Assembly: GCA_015709675.1 (NCBI GenBank)
Contig: CP054182.1
Span: forward strand, 3,451,448-3,515,447
Length of the DNA: 64,000 nt
Origin: Ignavibacteriales bacterium
GTDB taxonomy: Bacteria; Bacteroidota; Ignavibacteria; Ignavibacteriales; Ignavibacteriaceae
Direction: 5' to 3'
In this document: positions 44,835 to 53,168 of the stretch, in pieces
Numbering within the stretch: the stretch's first letter is position 1
How the letters are laid out: every line of letters starts with the position of its first letter
Made by a program: the position numbers and the translations under genes
Notes under the pieces: generated by a model
Databases searched by the model: none
The model's input: the letters and a program-made list of their open reading frames with translations, nothing else
What the model was told of the DNA's origin: nothing

Positions 44835-46769
44835 ATGAAGAAATACACCTTCAGGATTGTAATCATTGTCAGTGCGCTTGTTCTAAGCATCTATAAGTTG
44901 TATCCGACTTATCAGGATTATATGAACACCAAGGATATTGAAAAAGTCCTCTCACAGAAGTCCGACAGCATTAAAGCCGCTAATCCCGGCATCTCAAATG
45001 ATCAGCTTACCAAACTGCTCTCAGAAACTGAGGACAGTATAAAACTCGCTGATCCTGAAATCCGTGAAGCACGGATGAATAGAATTAAGCTGGGTCTTGA
45101 CCTTCAGGGCGGTATGCGTGTCGTGCTTGAAGTTAACACAGCCAAGCTGCTCGAAAAACTTGCTTCAAACGTTGACGAAGATTTTACCAGCATTCTGAAT
45201 GCTGCTGCTGCCGAAGCTGCAATTTCTGAAGAGTCTGTGGTTGATATCGTTTACCGCAAGTTTCAGGAAAAGAATATCAGAATCAGCAAATATTACGGCT
45301 CAATCAGATCTGAAGATTCAGAAATCCTTGACGACCTGAGAACCCAGACTGAAGATGCTGTTACCCGTGCAATGCAGATTATCAGAAACCGTGTTGACCA
45401 GTATGGTGTTTCTGAGCCAAGCATTCAGCGGCAGGGTGACAGAAGAGTAATCGTTGAACTCCCCGGTGTCGCTAAAGAAGAAGAAGCCCGTCAGCTTCTG
45501 CAGGGAACAGCGCTTCTCGAATTTAAACTCCTGAAGGATCCGGATTACGCTATTACCATCATCCAGAAAATTGATGAAGCTTCATCCGGCAAAGTTTTTT
45601 CAGATACCACACTTGCAGGTGATACAACCGCTGTCAGTACAGATACTACTGCAAACACAGCTTCAAATGATACGACCGATCCTGAAAACATGACTGCCGA
45701 GCAGTTTGCGAAAGAACATCCGTTCTTCGCCCTCGTGCAGTATGATCCTCAGTTCCGTTCAACTGAAGGTTATGTTAACAAAGACAACCGCGCAAAGGTT
45801 GAACAGCTCTTGGCATCAGATGAAATTAAAAATGTTATCCCTGAAACTGTTGAATTCCTTTTCAGCGCAAAAACCATTAAAGATGCTGAGTCCGGCCAGG
45901 AGTTTTATCAGCTTTACTTAGTGAATAAAGCACCGGAACTTACCGGTGGCGTTATCACCAATGCACTTGCCACACTTGACCCGACAAACTCAAATCCTAT
46001 TGTTAATATGGAAATGAGTTCTGAAGGCGCGATTGAGTGGTCACGTATCACCGGTGCAAATGTTGGTAAAAGATGCGCAATCATTCTGGACGGAGCAGTT
46101 TTCACTGCACCGACCATTCAGGGTAAAATTCCAGGCGGAAGATCTCAGATCAGCGGTATGGAAAACCTTGACGAAGCAAAACTTCTGGAAATCGTTCTTA
46201 AAGCCGGTGCACTTCCTGCCCCAGTTGACATTATCGAAGAAAGAACAGTGGGACCATCACTCGGTCAGGATTCAGTCTCAAAAGGATTTAACTCAGCGCT
46301 GTTTGGTTACCTGGTGGTAGGATTGTTTATGATTTTCTACTACCGTCAGGCAGGATCAATTGCGGCATTCTCATTGATATTCACAGTAACCCTGATTTTT
46401 GGCGTCCTCTCTGCATTCATGGCAACTCTTACTCTGCCAGGTATTGCAGGTATCATTCTTACAATGGGTATGGCGGTGGATTCAAACGTTCTTATCTATG
46501 AGCGTATCCGTGAGGAGCTTGCAGTTGGAAGAACGCTCCGTGCAGCAGTTGACGGAGGGTTCGGTAAAGCGTACTCAGCTATCATTGACTCAAATATTAC
46601 AACCATGATTACCGGAATTGTCCTCTATCAGTTCGGAACCGGTCCTATTCAGGGATTTGCACTCACACTGATGATTGGTATTCTTACCAGTTTATTCGGT
46701 GCGCTTGTGGTCACTAAGGTAGTTCTTGACTATCTGGTTGATAAAGGTTACAAGGTTTCATTAGGATAA
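44835..46769 (+). CDS. secD: Protein translocase subunit SecD
   Basis: 644 residues. It has one N-terminal membrane span, a large periplasmic part and five C-terminal spans, and works with SecF to pull proteins out of the SecYEG channel using the proton gradient. The D1 motif LGLDLQGGMRVVLEV, AMQIIRNRVDQYGVSEPSIQRQG, the D4 region GAIEWSRITGANVGKRCAIILDG and the helix LPGIAGIILTMGMAVDSNVLIYERIREEL are standard. A Thr/Asp-rich insertion around residues 255-300 is not usual in E. coli and lies in the periplasmic part. secF follows by 24 bases. Confidence 0.96.
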   Translation: MKKYTFRIVIIVSALVLSIYKLYPTYQDYMNTKDIEKVLSQKSDSIKAANPGISNDQLTKLLSETEDSIKLADPEIREARMNRIKLGLDLQGGMRVVLEVNTAKLLEKLASNVDEDFTSILNAAAAEAAISEESVVDIVYRKFQEKNIRISKYYGSIRSEDSEILDDLRTQTEDAVTRAMQIIRNRVDQYGVSEPSIQRQGDRRVIVELPGVAKEEEARQLLQGTALLEFKLLKDPDYAITIIQKIDEASSGKVFSDTTLAGDTTAVSTDTTANTASNDTTDPENMTAEQFAKEHPFFALVQYDPQFRSTEGYVNKDNRAKVEQLLASDEIKNVIPETVEFLFSAKTIKDAESGQEFYQLYLVNKAPELTGGVITNALATLDPTNSNPIVNMEMSSEGAIEWSRITGANVGKRCAIILDGAVFTAPTIQGKIPGGRSQISGMENLDEAKLLEIVLKAGALPAPVDIIEERTVGPSLGQDSVSKGFNSALFGYLVVGLFMIFYYRQAGSIAAFSLIFTVTLIFGVLSAFMATLTLPGIAGIILTMGMAVDSNVLIYERIREELAVGRTLRAAVDGGFGKAYSAIIDSNITTMITGIVLYQFGTGPIQGFALTLMIGILTSLFGALVVTKVVLDYLVDKGYKVSLG

Positions 46770-46793
46770 TATCAGGAATAAGGAGTTTTAAGA

Positions 46794-47933
46794 ATGCAGA
46801 TATTTCATAATCTAAATGTTGACTGGATGGGAAAAAGAAAATTTTTCTACATCCTCTCAACAATAATTTTCATTGTTGGTTTTATCAACATTGTTTTCAG
46901 AGGACTGGTCTTCGGAATTGATTTCCGGGGCGGAACTGAACTTGAAATCGGTTTTAACAAACCGGTAAATATTTCAGAGGCAAGAGGAGTACTTAACAGT
47001 ATTGGCCTTGGTGCCCTGGAAGTAAAAACTTTCGGCAGTGAAACCGGTATGCTTGTCAGAACTGATATGCAGACGATCCCTGCTGAAATTTTCCCGAAAC
47101 TGGAATCCAATATCGAAGCAGCTATTAAGACCAGTATGCCTGATTCTGTCTTCTCTATAAGTGATAAATCAGAGAATTCAGTTATCTATAACTTCAGCTC
47201 TCCTGAAGCAGCAAATCTGGCTGCGGAGAAGCTTTTTGTCGCAGGTTATCAGAGCGGCAAAGTTTCAGAAGAAATGGATAATACTCAGGTTATAGTAAGA
47301 GTCGGCATTGCTGACTGGATAAAAGAAAATCTCCGGAAGAATTTCAGCGGTTACACGTTTGAAATTCTCAGATCAGAAGTGGTCGGACCGAAAATCGGTA
47401 ATGAACTCAAACGTGATGCAGTCATCGCAATAGTGGTTTCACTTATTGGTATTCTGATCTATCTTGGCTTCAGATTTAAGTTCGTTTTCGCGCTCGGATC
47501 TGTTGTAGCTTTGTTTCATGACGTTCTGATCACACTGGGTATTTTCTCTCTTTTTTACGGTCTGATTCCCGGATTGAACCTTGAGATCAGTCTTACCGTT
47601 GTTGCAGCGTTCCTTCTTCTTATCGGTTATTCCATTAACGATACCGTTATCGTGTTTGACCGTGTGAGAGAAAACCTCAAACTTCACAAGACGGAAGATC
47701 TTGAAAAACTGCTCAATGAGAGTATCAATAAAACCATGTCAAGAACAATACTCACCGGCGGTACCACGCTGCTGACTACGATAATACTCATGATCTTCGG
47801 CGGTGAAGTACTCAGAGGATTTGCTTTCACCATGTCATTTGGAATTATCGTTGGAACATACAGTTCAATCTTTGTTGCAACTGCTCTGGTTCTCGAATAC
47901 ACAAAAAAATTCAACAAGAAGGTTAGCTTCTAA
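46794..47933 (+). CDS. secF: Protein translocase subunit SecF
   Basis: 379 residues, six spans. GLVFGIDFRGGTELEIGF near the N-terminus and SEVVGPKIGNELKRDAVIAIVVSL ahead of the transporter core match SecF. LLIGYSINDTVIVFDRVRENL is the conserved proton-path helix. It forms a complex with SecD encoded just upstream. Separate secD and secF genes rather than a fusion. The RBS AAGGAG is eight bases before the start. Confidence 0.96.
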   Translation: MQIFHNLNVDWMGKRKFFYILSTIIFIVGFINIVFRGLVFGIDFRGGTELEIGFNKPVNISEARGVLNSIGLGALEVKTFGSETGMLVRTDMQTIPAEIFPKLESNIEAAIKTSMPDSVFSISDKSENSVIYNFSSPEAANLAAEKLFVAGYQSGKVSEEMDNTQVIVRVGIADWIKENLRKNFSGYTFEILRSEVVGPKIGNELKRDAVIAIVVSLIGILIYLGFRFKFVFALGSVVALFHDVLITLGIFSLFYGLIPGLNLEISLTVVAAFLLLIGYSINDTVIVFDRVRENLKLHKTEDLEKLLNESINKTMSRTILTGGTTLLTTIILMIFGGEVLRGFAFTMSFGIIVGTYSSIFVATALVLEYTKKFNKKVSF

Positions 47934-47951
47934 TCTGAGTATCTCCCAAAT

Positions 47952-47984
47952 AAAAAGGGCTAAGGTTTTACCTTAGCCCTTTTT
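47952..47984 (+). terminator. Terminator after secF
   Basis: AAAAAGGGCTAAGG / CCTTAGCCCTTTTT, 14 pairs with loop TTTTA, ending in a run of T. It lies 18 bases after the secF stop. Confidence 0.95.
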
Positions 47985-48050
47985 TTATGTCTATGTTTTT
48001 GTAGACCTGTCATAACGTCGGCAAGTGAGAGTTTTACCATGGAAGCATCA

Positions 48051-48070
48051 GGACAAGTTACGACTTGTCC
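48051..48070. repeat. REP-like hairpin GGACAAGT
   Basis: GGACAAGT (48051-48058), loop TACG, ACTTGTCC (48063-48070). It resembles a short dispersed palindrome family. Right after it, at about 48086-48120, is the inverse-oriented form of the GAAGTATGAA-type run also seen near 7885 and 13779. Confidence 0.55.
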
Positions 48071-48120
48071 CTACCGATATGTTTCCCCAATTCATACTTC
48101 ATAATTTACAATTCATAATT

Positions 48121-50691
48121 CTAAACCGGTTTTACAAGTACCAGTGTAATATCATCATGCTGACCTGCTTTTCCGCTGAAATTTCTTACAGATTCGAAGA
48201 TTTTTTCCGAGATTATTTCAACCGGTTCATCTGCTGAGTCACGGATAATCTTCGTGAGCCGCTCTGATTCATACAGCTCTCCTCTTTCATCCAACGCCTC
48301 TGAAATACCATCAGAGAAAAATACCAGAATCTGGTCCTTTTCAAGAGGTAACTCTTCTTCAATAAGCAGTTCGGCAAAACGGACTCCGCTTCTGTCCAAT
48401 CCGATGCCAATTCCCTGAGGTGCTACAAACCGTTCTTCCTGTTTGTTTATAATAAGCAGAGGAGTATGCCCGGCTCTTGCAAAACGTACGGTCTGCTTTT
48501 TATTGTCAAATAACGCTACGGTCATGGTTACAAATGAGGTCCTGTCCAGCACGTTTGAAAGCTGCTTATTCAGGTTAATAAGAATCTCTGCAGGAGTTGA
48601 AGTTTCCCTGCATGCAATCTGGAGCAGGGTTTGAATCTTCGTCATATATAATGCAGCGGAAAGTCCTTTTCCCGAAACATCACCTATCACAATAAACATC
48701 TTTGAGTCTGAAACTCTGATCACGTCAAAATAATCACCACCCACCTGCATGGCCGGTATCATATCCCCCGCCACACTCAGATTACCCAGTGACTGTATTT
48801 TAACCGGAAGAAGACTCTGCTGAATTTTTCTTGCCAGTTCAAGATCACGTTCCATTTTTACTTTTTCAGCTTCAGCTTCATATAACCGTGCGTTCTCAAG
48901 AGAGGTAGCTGTCTGATTTGCAAGAGTGATCATTAATTCCAGATCACGGCCGCCGAACTGTTTGCCGGTATAGGAAAGTCCGAAGAGGAAAAATCCAATC
49001 AGTTTTTTATTGGTGATCAGCGGCAAAATGGTATATACGCCCGCCTCGGCAAGCCTCTCTGCGTCATTCGGAAAGATGTAGCGGGCGTTTGTCTGGTCAA
49101 TAACCGGTTTTTCACCTGCTGAATATCTCTGCTGAATCAGAGTTTCAAGATTTTCTTTGTGATAAAAAATATCACCTGAAAGCTGTTCGTCAGTACCACA
49201 ACTTCTGACCGTCTCAGTGCGGTTTCCCTCACGGGCAATCAGAATACTGCAGAGATTAACCTGCAGCCGGTTTTGAAAGATATCCTCAAGCGCGTCCAGG
49301 ATTGTATCAAACCCGACAATCTGAGGAAGCCGCTGGTTAAAATCCAATATAACCTGCTGGGTTGCAAACTGTACCGGAAAAAACTTTCTCGTTAATACAT
49401 CCTGAAACTTATCTCTTGTCGGCTGAAAAAGAAGAGCAAGAAAAACAAAAGTCATTCCTGAAATAACCGTGCGGTATTCCTCGGTAACCACGCCGCCGAC
49501 AGCCTGACCGAGTATATAAACGGTAGCCAGATAAATGACGCCAAGGGTAAGTGTTGCGGTTGCATAAACAAGTGTTGTTTTAAGCACAACCGTTACATCA
49601 AGCAGATTATACCGGAATATGGAATACCCGAATGCTATCGGCAAAAGTACCAGCAGAATGATAGGCATATAATATTCAGGTGAATTATACACCACATCAC
49701 CAAAAACAGGCGCCAGAAAAACGGTAAAAATATATCCGCTGATACCAATATAATAGGAGATCAGAATTGCAAATATCGGGCGCCGCTTTGCCTGATCCTT
49801 ATTTCGCAGATATGTTGTAGTCAGGAGGAAAAGCCCGGATACAAAAGCACCGTTGATAAATACAGGAATAAGCGGAAATTGCAGTGCCCGTTCCTGCCCG
49901 GGTATTTTAATTCCGAGGATTGCCCCGAAAGAACCGATTAAGTTTATGGCGAAATAGGTAATCCAAAGTCCGATTAAAACCTTTTTGAAATTTTTATCCA
50001 GAGCCCACTTGTGTGGTTCAGGAAAAATAGAAAAGAAATGGAAAATGGAAAGCGGAAGACGGCTTACGATAATAAGCCAGAATAACATCAGGATGACAAA
50101 AAACGGATCTCCTGGTTTAAGGAATCCCGGACCGCTCAGATTTCCGATTGCATTCGGCAGATAAACCATCGCCATGCCGAATCCCGCCTGAAAGAATAAC
50201 TTCTGCTGAAGTCCCTCCGGTTTTGCCAGATACGTGATAAAACTTACAAATAGCAGTATTACCGCAAAGAGCATCATTGAAAACTGACCGTAAATAATCA
50301 GTTTTTTTATCTGCACCTTTACTTTTACCGGATCAGTCTCCCCCTTTTTAATTATCGTATATTCGGCTAACTCCCCTTCTTTCATTTTATTTATCAGTGC
50401 CTGGTAATCCAGTGCATCTGAATAGCTGTGTCCGTTTATCGCGACAAGCTGATCTCCTTCACGTATGCCCGCCTGCCAGGTAACTCCCCCCTCCTTGACG
50501 TTGCTGAACTTAAAAACAACACTATCCTTGCCTGCCTTTACCGGCATCCAGATACATTCATCGTTGGAAACACGGTTGGTAGTAACATTGCTGTATATAT
50601 TAAAGAGTATCAGGATACCCATAATAACCGTAAATACGGTTATCAGCTTAAGTCTGACTTTGCCATACAGCTCTTTTATGCGCATCAGCAT
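48121..50691 (-). CDS. PDZ - multi-span membrane - GAF - SpoIIE-type serine phosphatase
   Basis: An 856-residue, four-part protein. It has a membrane span (about residues 14-32) and a PDZ domain (about 55-130, GGVTWQAGIREGDQLVAING). About eight spans follow up to about 415, then a GAF domain (about 450-600) and a PP2C/SpoIIE phosphatase (about 625-855) with the metal sites GGDYFD, IGDVSGKGLSAALY and GQHDDITLVLV. It should dephosphorylate STAS proteins in the cytoplasm in answer to a signal on the PDZ or membrane part. It is the last gene of the partner-switching operon. Confidence 0.92.
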   Translation of the reverse strand: MLMRIKELYGKVRLKLITVFTVIMGILILFNIYSNVTTNRVSNDECIWMPVKAGKDSVVFKFSNVKEGGVTWQAGIREGDQLVAINGHSYSDALDYQALINKMKEGELAEYTIIKKGETDPVKVKVQIKKLIIYGQFSMMLFAVILLFVSFITYLAKPEGLQQKLFFQAGFGMAMVYLPNAIGNLSGPGFLKPGDPFFVILMLFWLIIVSRLPLSIFHFFSIFPEPHKWALDKNFKKVLIGLWITYFAINLIGSFGAILGIKIPGQERALQFPLIPVFINGAFVSGLFLLTTTYLRNKDQAKRRPIFAILISYYIGISGYIFTVFLAPVFGDVVYNSPEYYMPIILLVLLPIAFGYSIFRYNLLDVTVVLKTTLVYATATLTLGVIYLATVYILGQAVGGVVTEEYRTVISGMTFVFLALLFQPTRDKFQDVLTRKFFPVQFATQQVILDFNQRLPQIVGFDTILDALEDIFQNRLQVNLCSILIAREGNRTETVRSCGTDEQLSGDIFYHKENLETLIQQRYSAGEKPVIDQTNARYIFPNDAERLAEAGVYTILPLITNKKLIGFFLFGLSYTGKQFGGRDLELMITLANQTATSLENARLYEAEAEKVKMERDLELARKIQQSLLPVKIQSLGNLSVAGDMIPAMQVGGDYFDVIRVSDSKMFIVIGDVSGKGLSAALYMTKIQTLLQIACRETSTPAEILINLNKQLSNVLDRTSFVTMTVALFDNKKQTVRFARAGHTPLLIINKQEERFVAPQGIGIGLDRSGVRFAELLIEEELPLEKDQILVFFSDGISEALDERGELYESERLTKIIRDSADEPVEIISEKIFESVRNFSGKAGQHDDITLVLVKPV

Positions 50692-50695
50692 ATCT

Positions 50696-52372
50696 CTACC
50701 TTACCTTAATGATAACAACGGTGATATCATCAGACTGCGGAGTCCCCTTTACAAATTCTCTCAGGTCATCTTTAATTATTTTCATGATTTTTTCAGCTCC
50801 GGCAGCGGAATTCTTCAGGATGAGTGATTCAAACCGCTCATCGCTGTACTCATAGTCTTCAGGGTTTTTTGCCTCGGTTACTCCGTCAGTAAACAGAACA
50901 ACCAGGTCACCATGCTGCAGATCAACTTCTTCCGCTGTATATGGAACTAACGTCGGAGCCACCCCAAAAATGATTCCTCCCTTGTCTAGATGACGGATTT
51001 TGCCCCCGCGGATAAATAACGGCGGATTATGTCCGGCATTCACATACTGCAGTTTTTTTGCTGCTGCATCAAGCGAAAGCCAGAAGAACGTTATAAATCT
51101 GCCATCGCTGGTATTTTCAGTAATCAGGTTGTTAATAAGTCCCGTCGCCTCAGCAATAGGAAGATTCTGCTTTGCGGTCACTTTTAAAAATGCCTGAAGG
51201 TTTGCCATCAGCAGCGCGGCCGGTACACCTTTGCCGGAAACATCACCAATAGCTACCGTGTAGTGTGAATCAGCGGTCTCAAGGATATCATAATAGTCAC
51301 CGCCGATCTGTTTTGAGGGAATACTTTCTGCGGCAAATTCAATATCTGATACCTCAGGCAGGAACTTCGGAAGAAGATTCTTCTGAATCTCTTTAGCGAT
51401 CTGCAGTTCTTCCTCCATTTTTTGCTTCTCGAGAGCTTCCTTAAAGAGCCGCTTATTTTCAAGAGAGTTAATGGCAAGCCCCCCTACTGAATAAATAAAT
51501 TCTATATCCTGCTCACTGTACTCTTTATTACTCATCCTGGGTCCCAGCAATATATATCCGCGTGACTCCCCCTGTACCTGCATCGGAATGCACAAACTTA
51601 CAGAGAAGTTATCCAGTCCAGGGAAAAAATTATACACTTCTTTTCCCCTGAGTATTTTATTTACTGATACCGTGCTCCGTCCTTCTATGGTATTCATTAA
51701 TACAGCTTTGGGAAAAGTGGATTCCAGTATTCGCAGCCTCCTGTCATCGCAGTAAATAACTGCATAACCGGTCATCATAAAATTACCGAGAAGGGAATAA
51801 ATCAGAAGCTTACTTATTCGCTCTTCATCCACCAGCGCGCTGAACTCCTTGCTGAGTTCAAAAAGTGAACTGAGAGAATTGAGCCGCCCGTCAAGCTGCC
51901 TGTTCAGCACTTTCAGCTCTTCGATGAACTGGGAATTTTCAATCGATGTTGCGGCAAGGTTCAGAATTATCCGGAGAAATTCCTTTTCCTCATCAGAATA
52001 TGGTGCTTTGTTTATTTTCTCTCCGAGAGCAATAATACCCAGCTTCTTACGGGAAGATTCAATTACTTCAGTAAGAACAATATGATGTTCTTTAAGATAT
52101 TGAGAAAAATCCGGTGAATCTGCAGCGGTGCTCCAGTCACCTGCCCCGAGCGTTAAAGGAAGATTAGTCGGAAGTCCTTTGGATGCCTGAATAACAAGCG
52201 TTTCCCCTTCATAAAGTGCTACAAATCCCTTAGTGGTAAGGAATTTACCAAAGCAGCTGAAAAGTAAGTTATTAAGTGTGAAGTTGAGGTCTAAACTGGT
52301 ATTGATGATCCGGCTGAATTCTATAAGCGCGGTTAAATTCCTTTGTACCCTCTGAGAATCTGCAGTGTTCAT
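50696..52372 (-). CDS. Double-GAF SpoIIE-type serine phosphatase
   Basis: 558 residues, no membrane segments. GAF-like domain one spans about residues 15-155, GAF-like domain two about 170-310, and a short coiled linker (LFKEALEKQKMEEELQIAKEIQKN) leads to the PP2C/SpoIIE domain (about 345-557) with GGDYYD, IGDVSGKGVPAALLMA, FTDGVTEAKNPEDYEYSDERF and SDDITVVII. Aspartates for two metals are intact. It is the cytoplasmic counterpart of the two membrane phosphatases in this operon, and probably reads a small ligand through GAF. Starts six bases after the RsbW-type kinase gene. Confidence 0.92.
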   Translation of the reverse strand: MNTADSQRVQRNLTALIEFSRIINTSLDLNFTLNNLLFSCFGKFLTTKGFVALYEGETLVIQASKGLPTNLPLTLGAGDWSTAADSPDFSQYLKEHHIVLTEVIESSRKKLGIIALGEKINKAPYSDEEKEFLRIILNLAATSIENSQFIEELKVLNRQLDGRLNSLSSLFELSKEFSALVDEERISKLLIYSLLGNFMMTGYAVIYCDDRRLRILESTFPKAVLMNTIEGRSTVSVNKILRGKEVYNFFPGLDNFSVSLCIPMQVQGESRGYILLGPRMSNKEYSEQDIEFIYSVGGLAINSLENKRLFKEALEKQKMEEELQIAKEIQKNLLPKFLPEVSDIEFAAESIPSKQIGGDYYDILETADSHYTVAIGDVSGKGVPAALLMANLQAFLKVTAKQNLPIAEATGLINNLITENTSDGRFITFFWLSLDAAAKKLQYVNAGHNPPLFIRGGKIRHLDKGGIIFGVAPTLVPYTAEEVDLQHGDLVVLFTDGVTEAKNPEDYEYSDERFESLILKNSAAGAEKIMKIIKDDLREFVKGTPQSDDITVVIIKVR

Positions 52373-52378
52373 TTCTTA

Positions 52379-52801
52379 TCAACCGTATCGCTTAACCATC
52401 GTGAGACGATTATATTTACCCTTAACGGTATGATACTCAACAAAATCCATCAGCGTGCGGATGAGCATAAGGCCAAGCCCCCCCACTCTTCTCTGCTTCA
52501 GATATTCGTTCATATCAGGATTCGGAACTTTGTCAGGATCGAATGATTCCCCGTAATCAGTCAGGGAAACCGTGCAGTTTCCGTCCTCAAAACTGAGATG
52601 CAGTTTTATCTCTTTTGAATCATCAAAATGATAGGCATGTTTAACAATATTGGTTGATGCTTCATCAACAGCCAGAATAATTGAGTCAATCGTCTTCTGT
52701 GAGACTCCTGCCTGAGCGGCTTTCTCCTGAATGAACTCCCGGATAGCAGCAAGCTCGCCGGTAGTACTGGATACTTTTAACTCAAAACTATGCTGTTTCA
52801 C
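52379..52801 (-). CDS. RsbW/SpoIIAB-type serine-protein kinase (anti-sigma factor)
   Basis: 140 residues, a GHKL ATPase-fold kinase: N-box VDEASTNIVKHAY (about residues 46-58), G1 TDYGESFDP and G2 GGLGLMLIRTLMDFVEYH. Members hold a sigma factor or another partner and phosphorylate a STAS protein. The STAS gene 52809-53168 lies just upstream on the same strand, and phosphatase genes flank the pair. No cognate sigma-B-like gene is in the operon, so the output is open; some RsbW-type kinases have non-sigma targets. Confidence 0.92.
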   Translation of the reverse strand: MKQHSFELKVSSTTGELAAIREFIQEKAAQAGVSQKTIDSIILAVDEASTNIVKHAYHFDDSKEIKLHLSFEDGNCTVSLTDYGESFDPDKVPNPDMNEYLKQRRVGGLGLMLIRTLMDFVEYHTVKGKYNRLTMVKRYG

Positions 52802-52808
52802 GTATTAG

Positions 52809-53168
52809 TCAGTTCTCAGATGACTGTTGAAATTTCTGAATACCTTCCTGCTGCGTGGGGAATATTTCATACAGCAGGGGGAAACCCAGCAGATCGAATA
52901 TATTATATACGTTCGGCTGCATTTCCGTCAGTTTAATATCACCGCCGTTGCTCCGCATCGTCTCAATAAAAGCCATAAAGACTCCGAGCCCTGCGCTTGA
53001 TATATATTTAAGGTTACGGAAATTTACCACAACCCTGTACTGCTGCCGCGTGAGCAGTTCATTAAATGTATTTTCAAGCCGCGGTGCGGTATGGGCATCA
53101 AGGAAACCCGCCAGTTCAATAATCTGGACGTTTCCGTTCTCTGTTATACCAGCGTTAAATTCCGCCAT
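52809..53168 (-). CDS. STAS-domain antagonist (RsbV/SpoIIAA-like)
   Basis: 119 residues, one STAS domain, with the phosphorylation site at Ser57/Ser58 in KYISSAGLGVFMAF. Unphosphorylated it binds the kinase encoded seven bases downstream; phosphorylated it lets go. Its gene overlaps the end of the membrane phosphatase gene upstream by 14 bases, which suggests coupled expression. A short C-terminal extension of about ten residues (QEGIQKFQQSSEN) follows the domain. Confidence 0.92.
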   Translation of the reverse strand: MAEFNAGITENGNVQIIELAGFLDAHTAPRLENTFNELLTRQQYRVVVNFRNLKYISSAGLGVFMAFIETMRSNGGDIKLTEMQPNVYNIFDLLGFPLLYEIFPTQQEGIQKFQQSSEN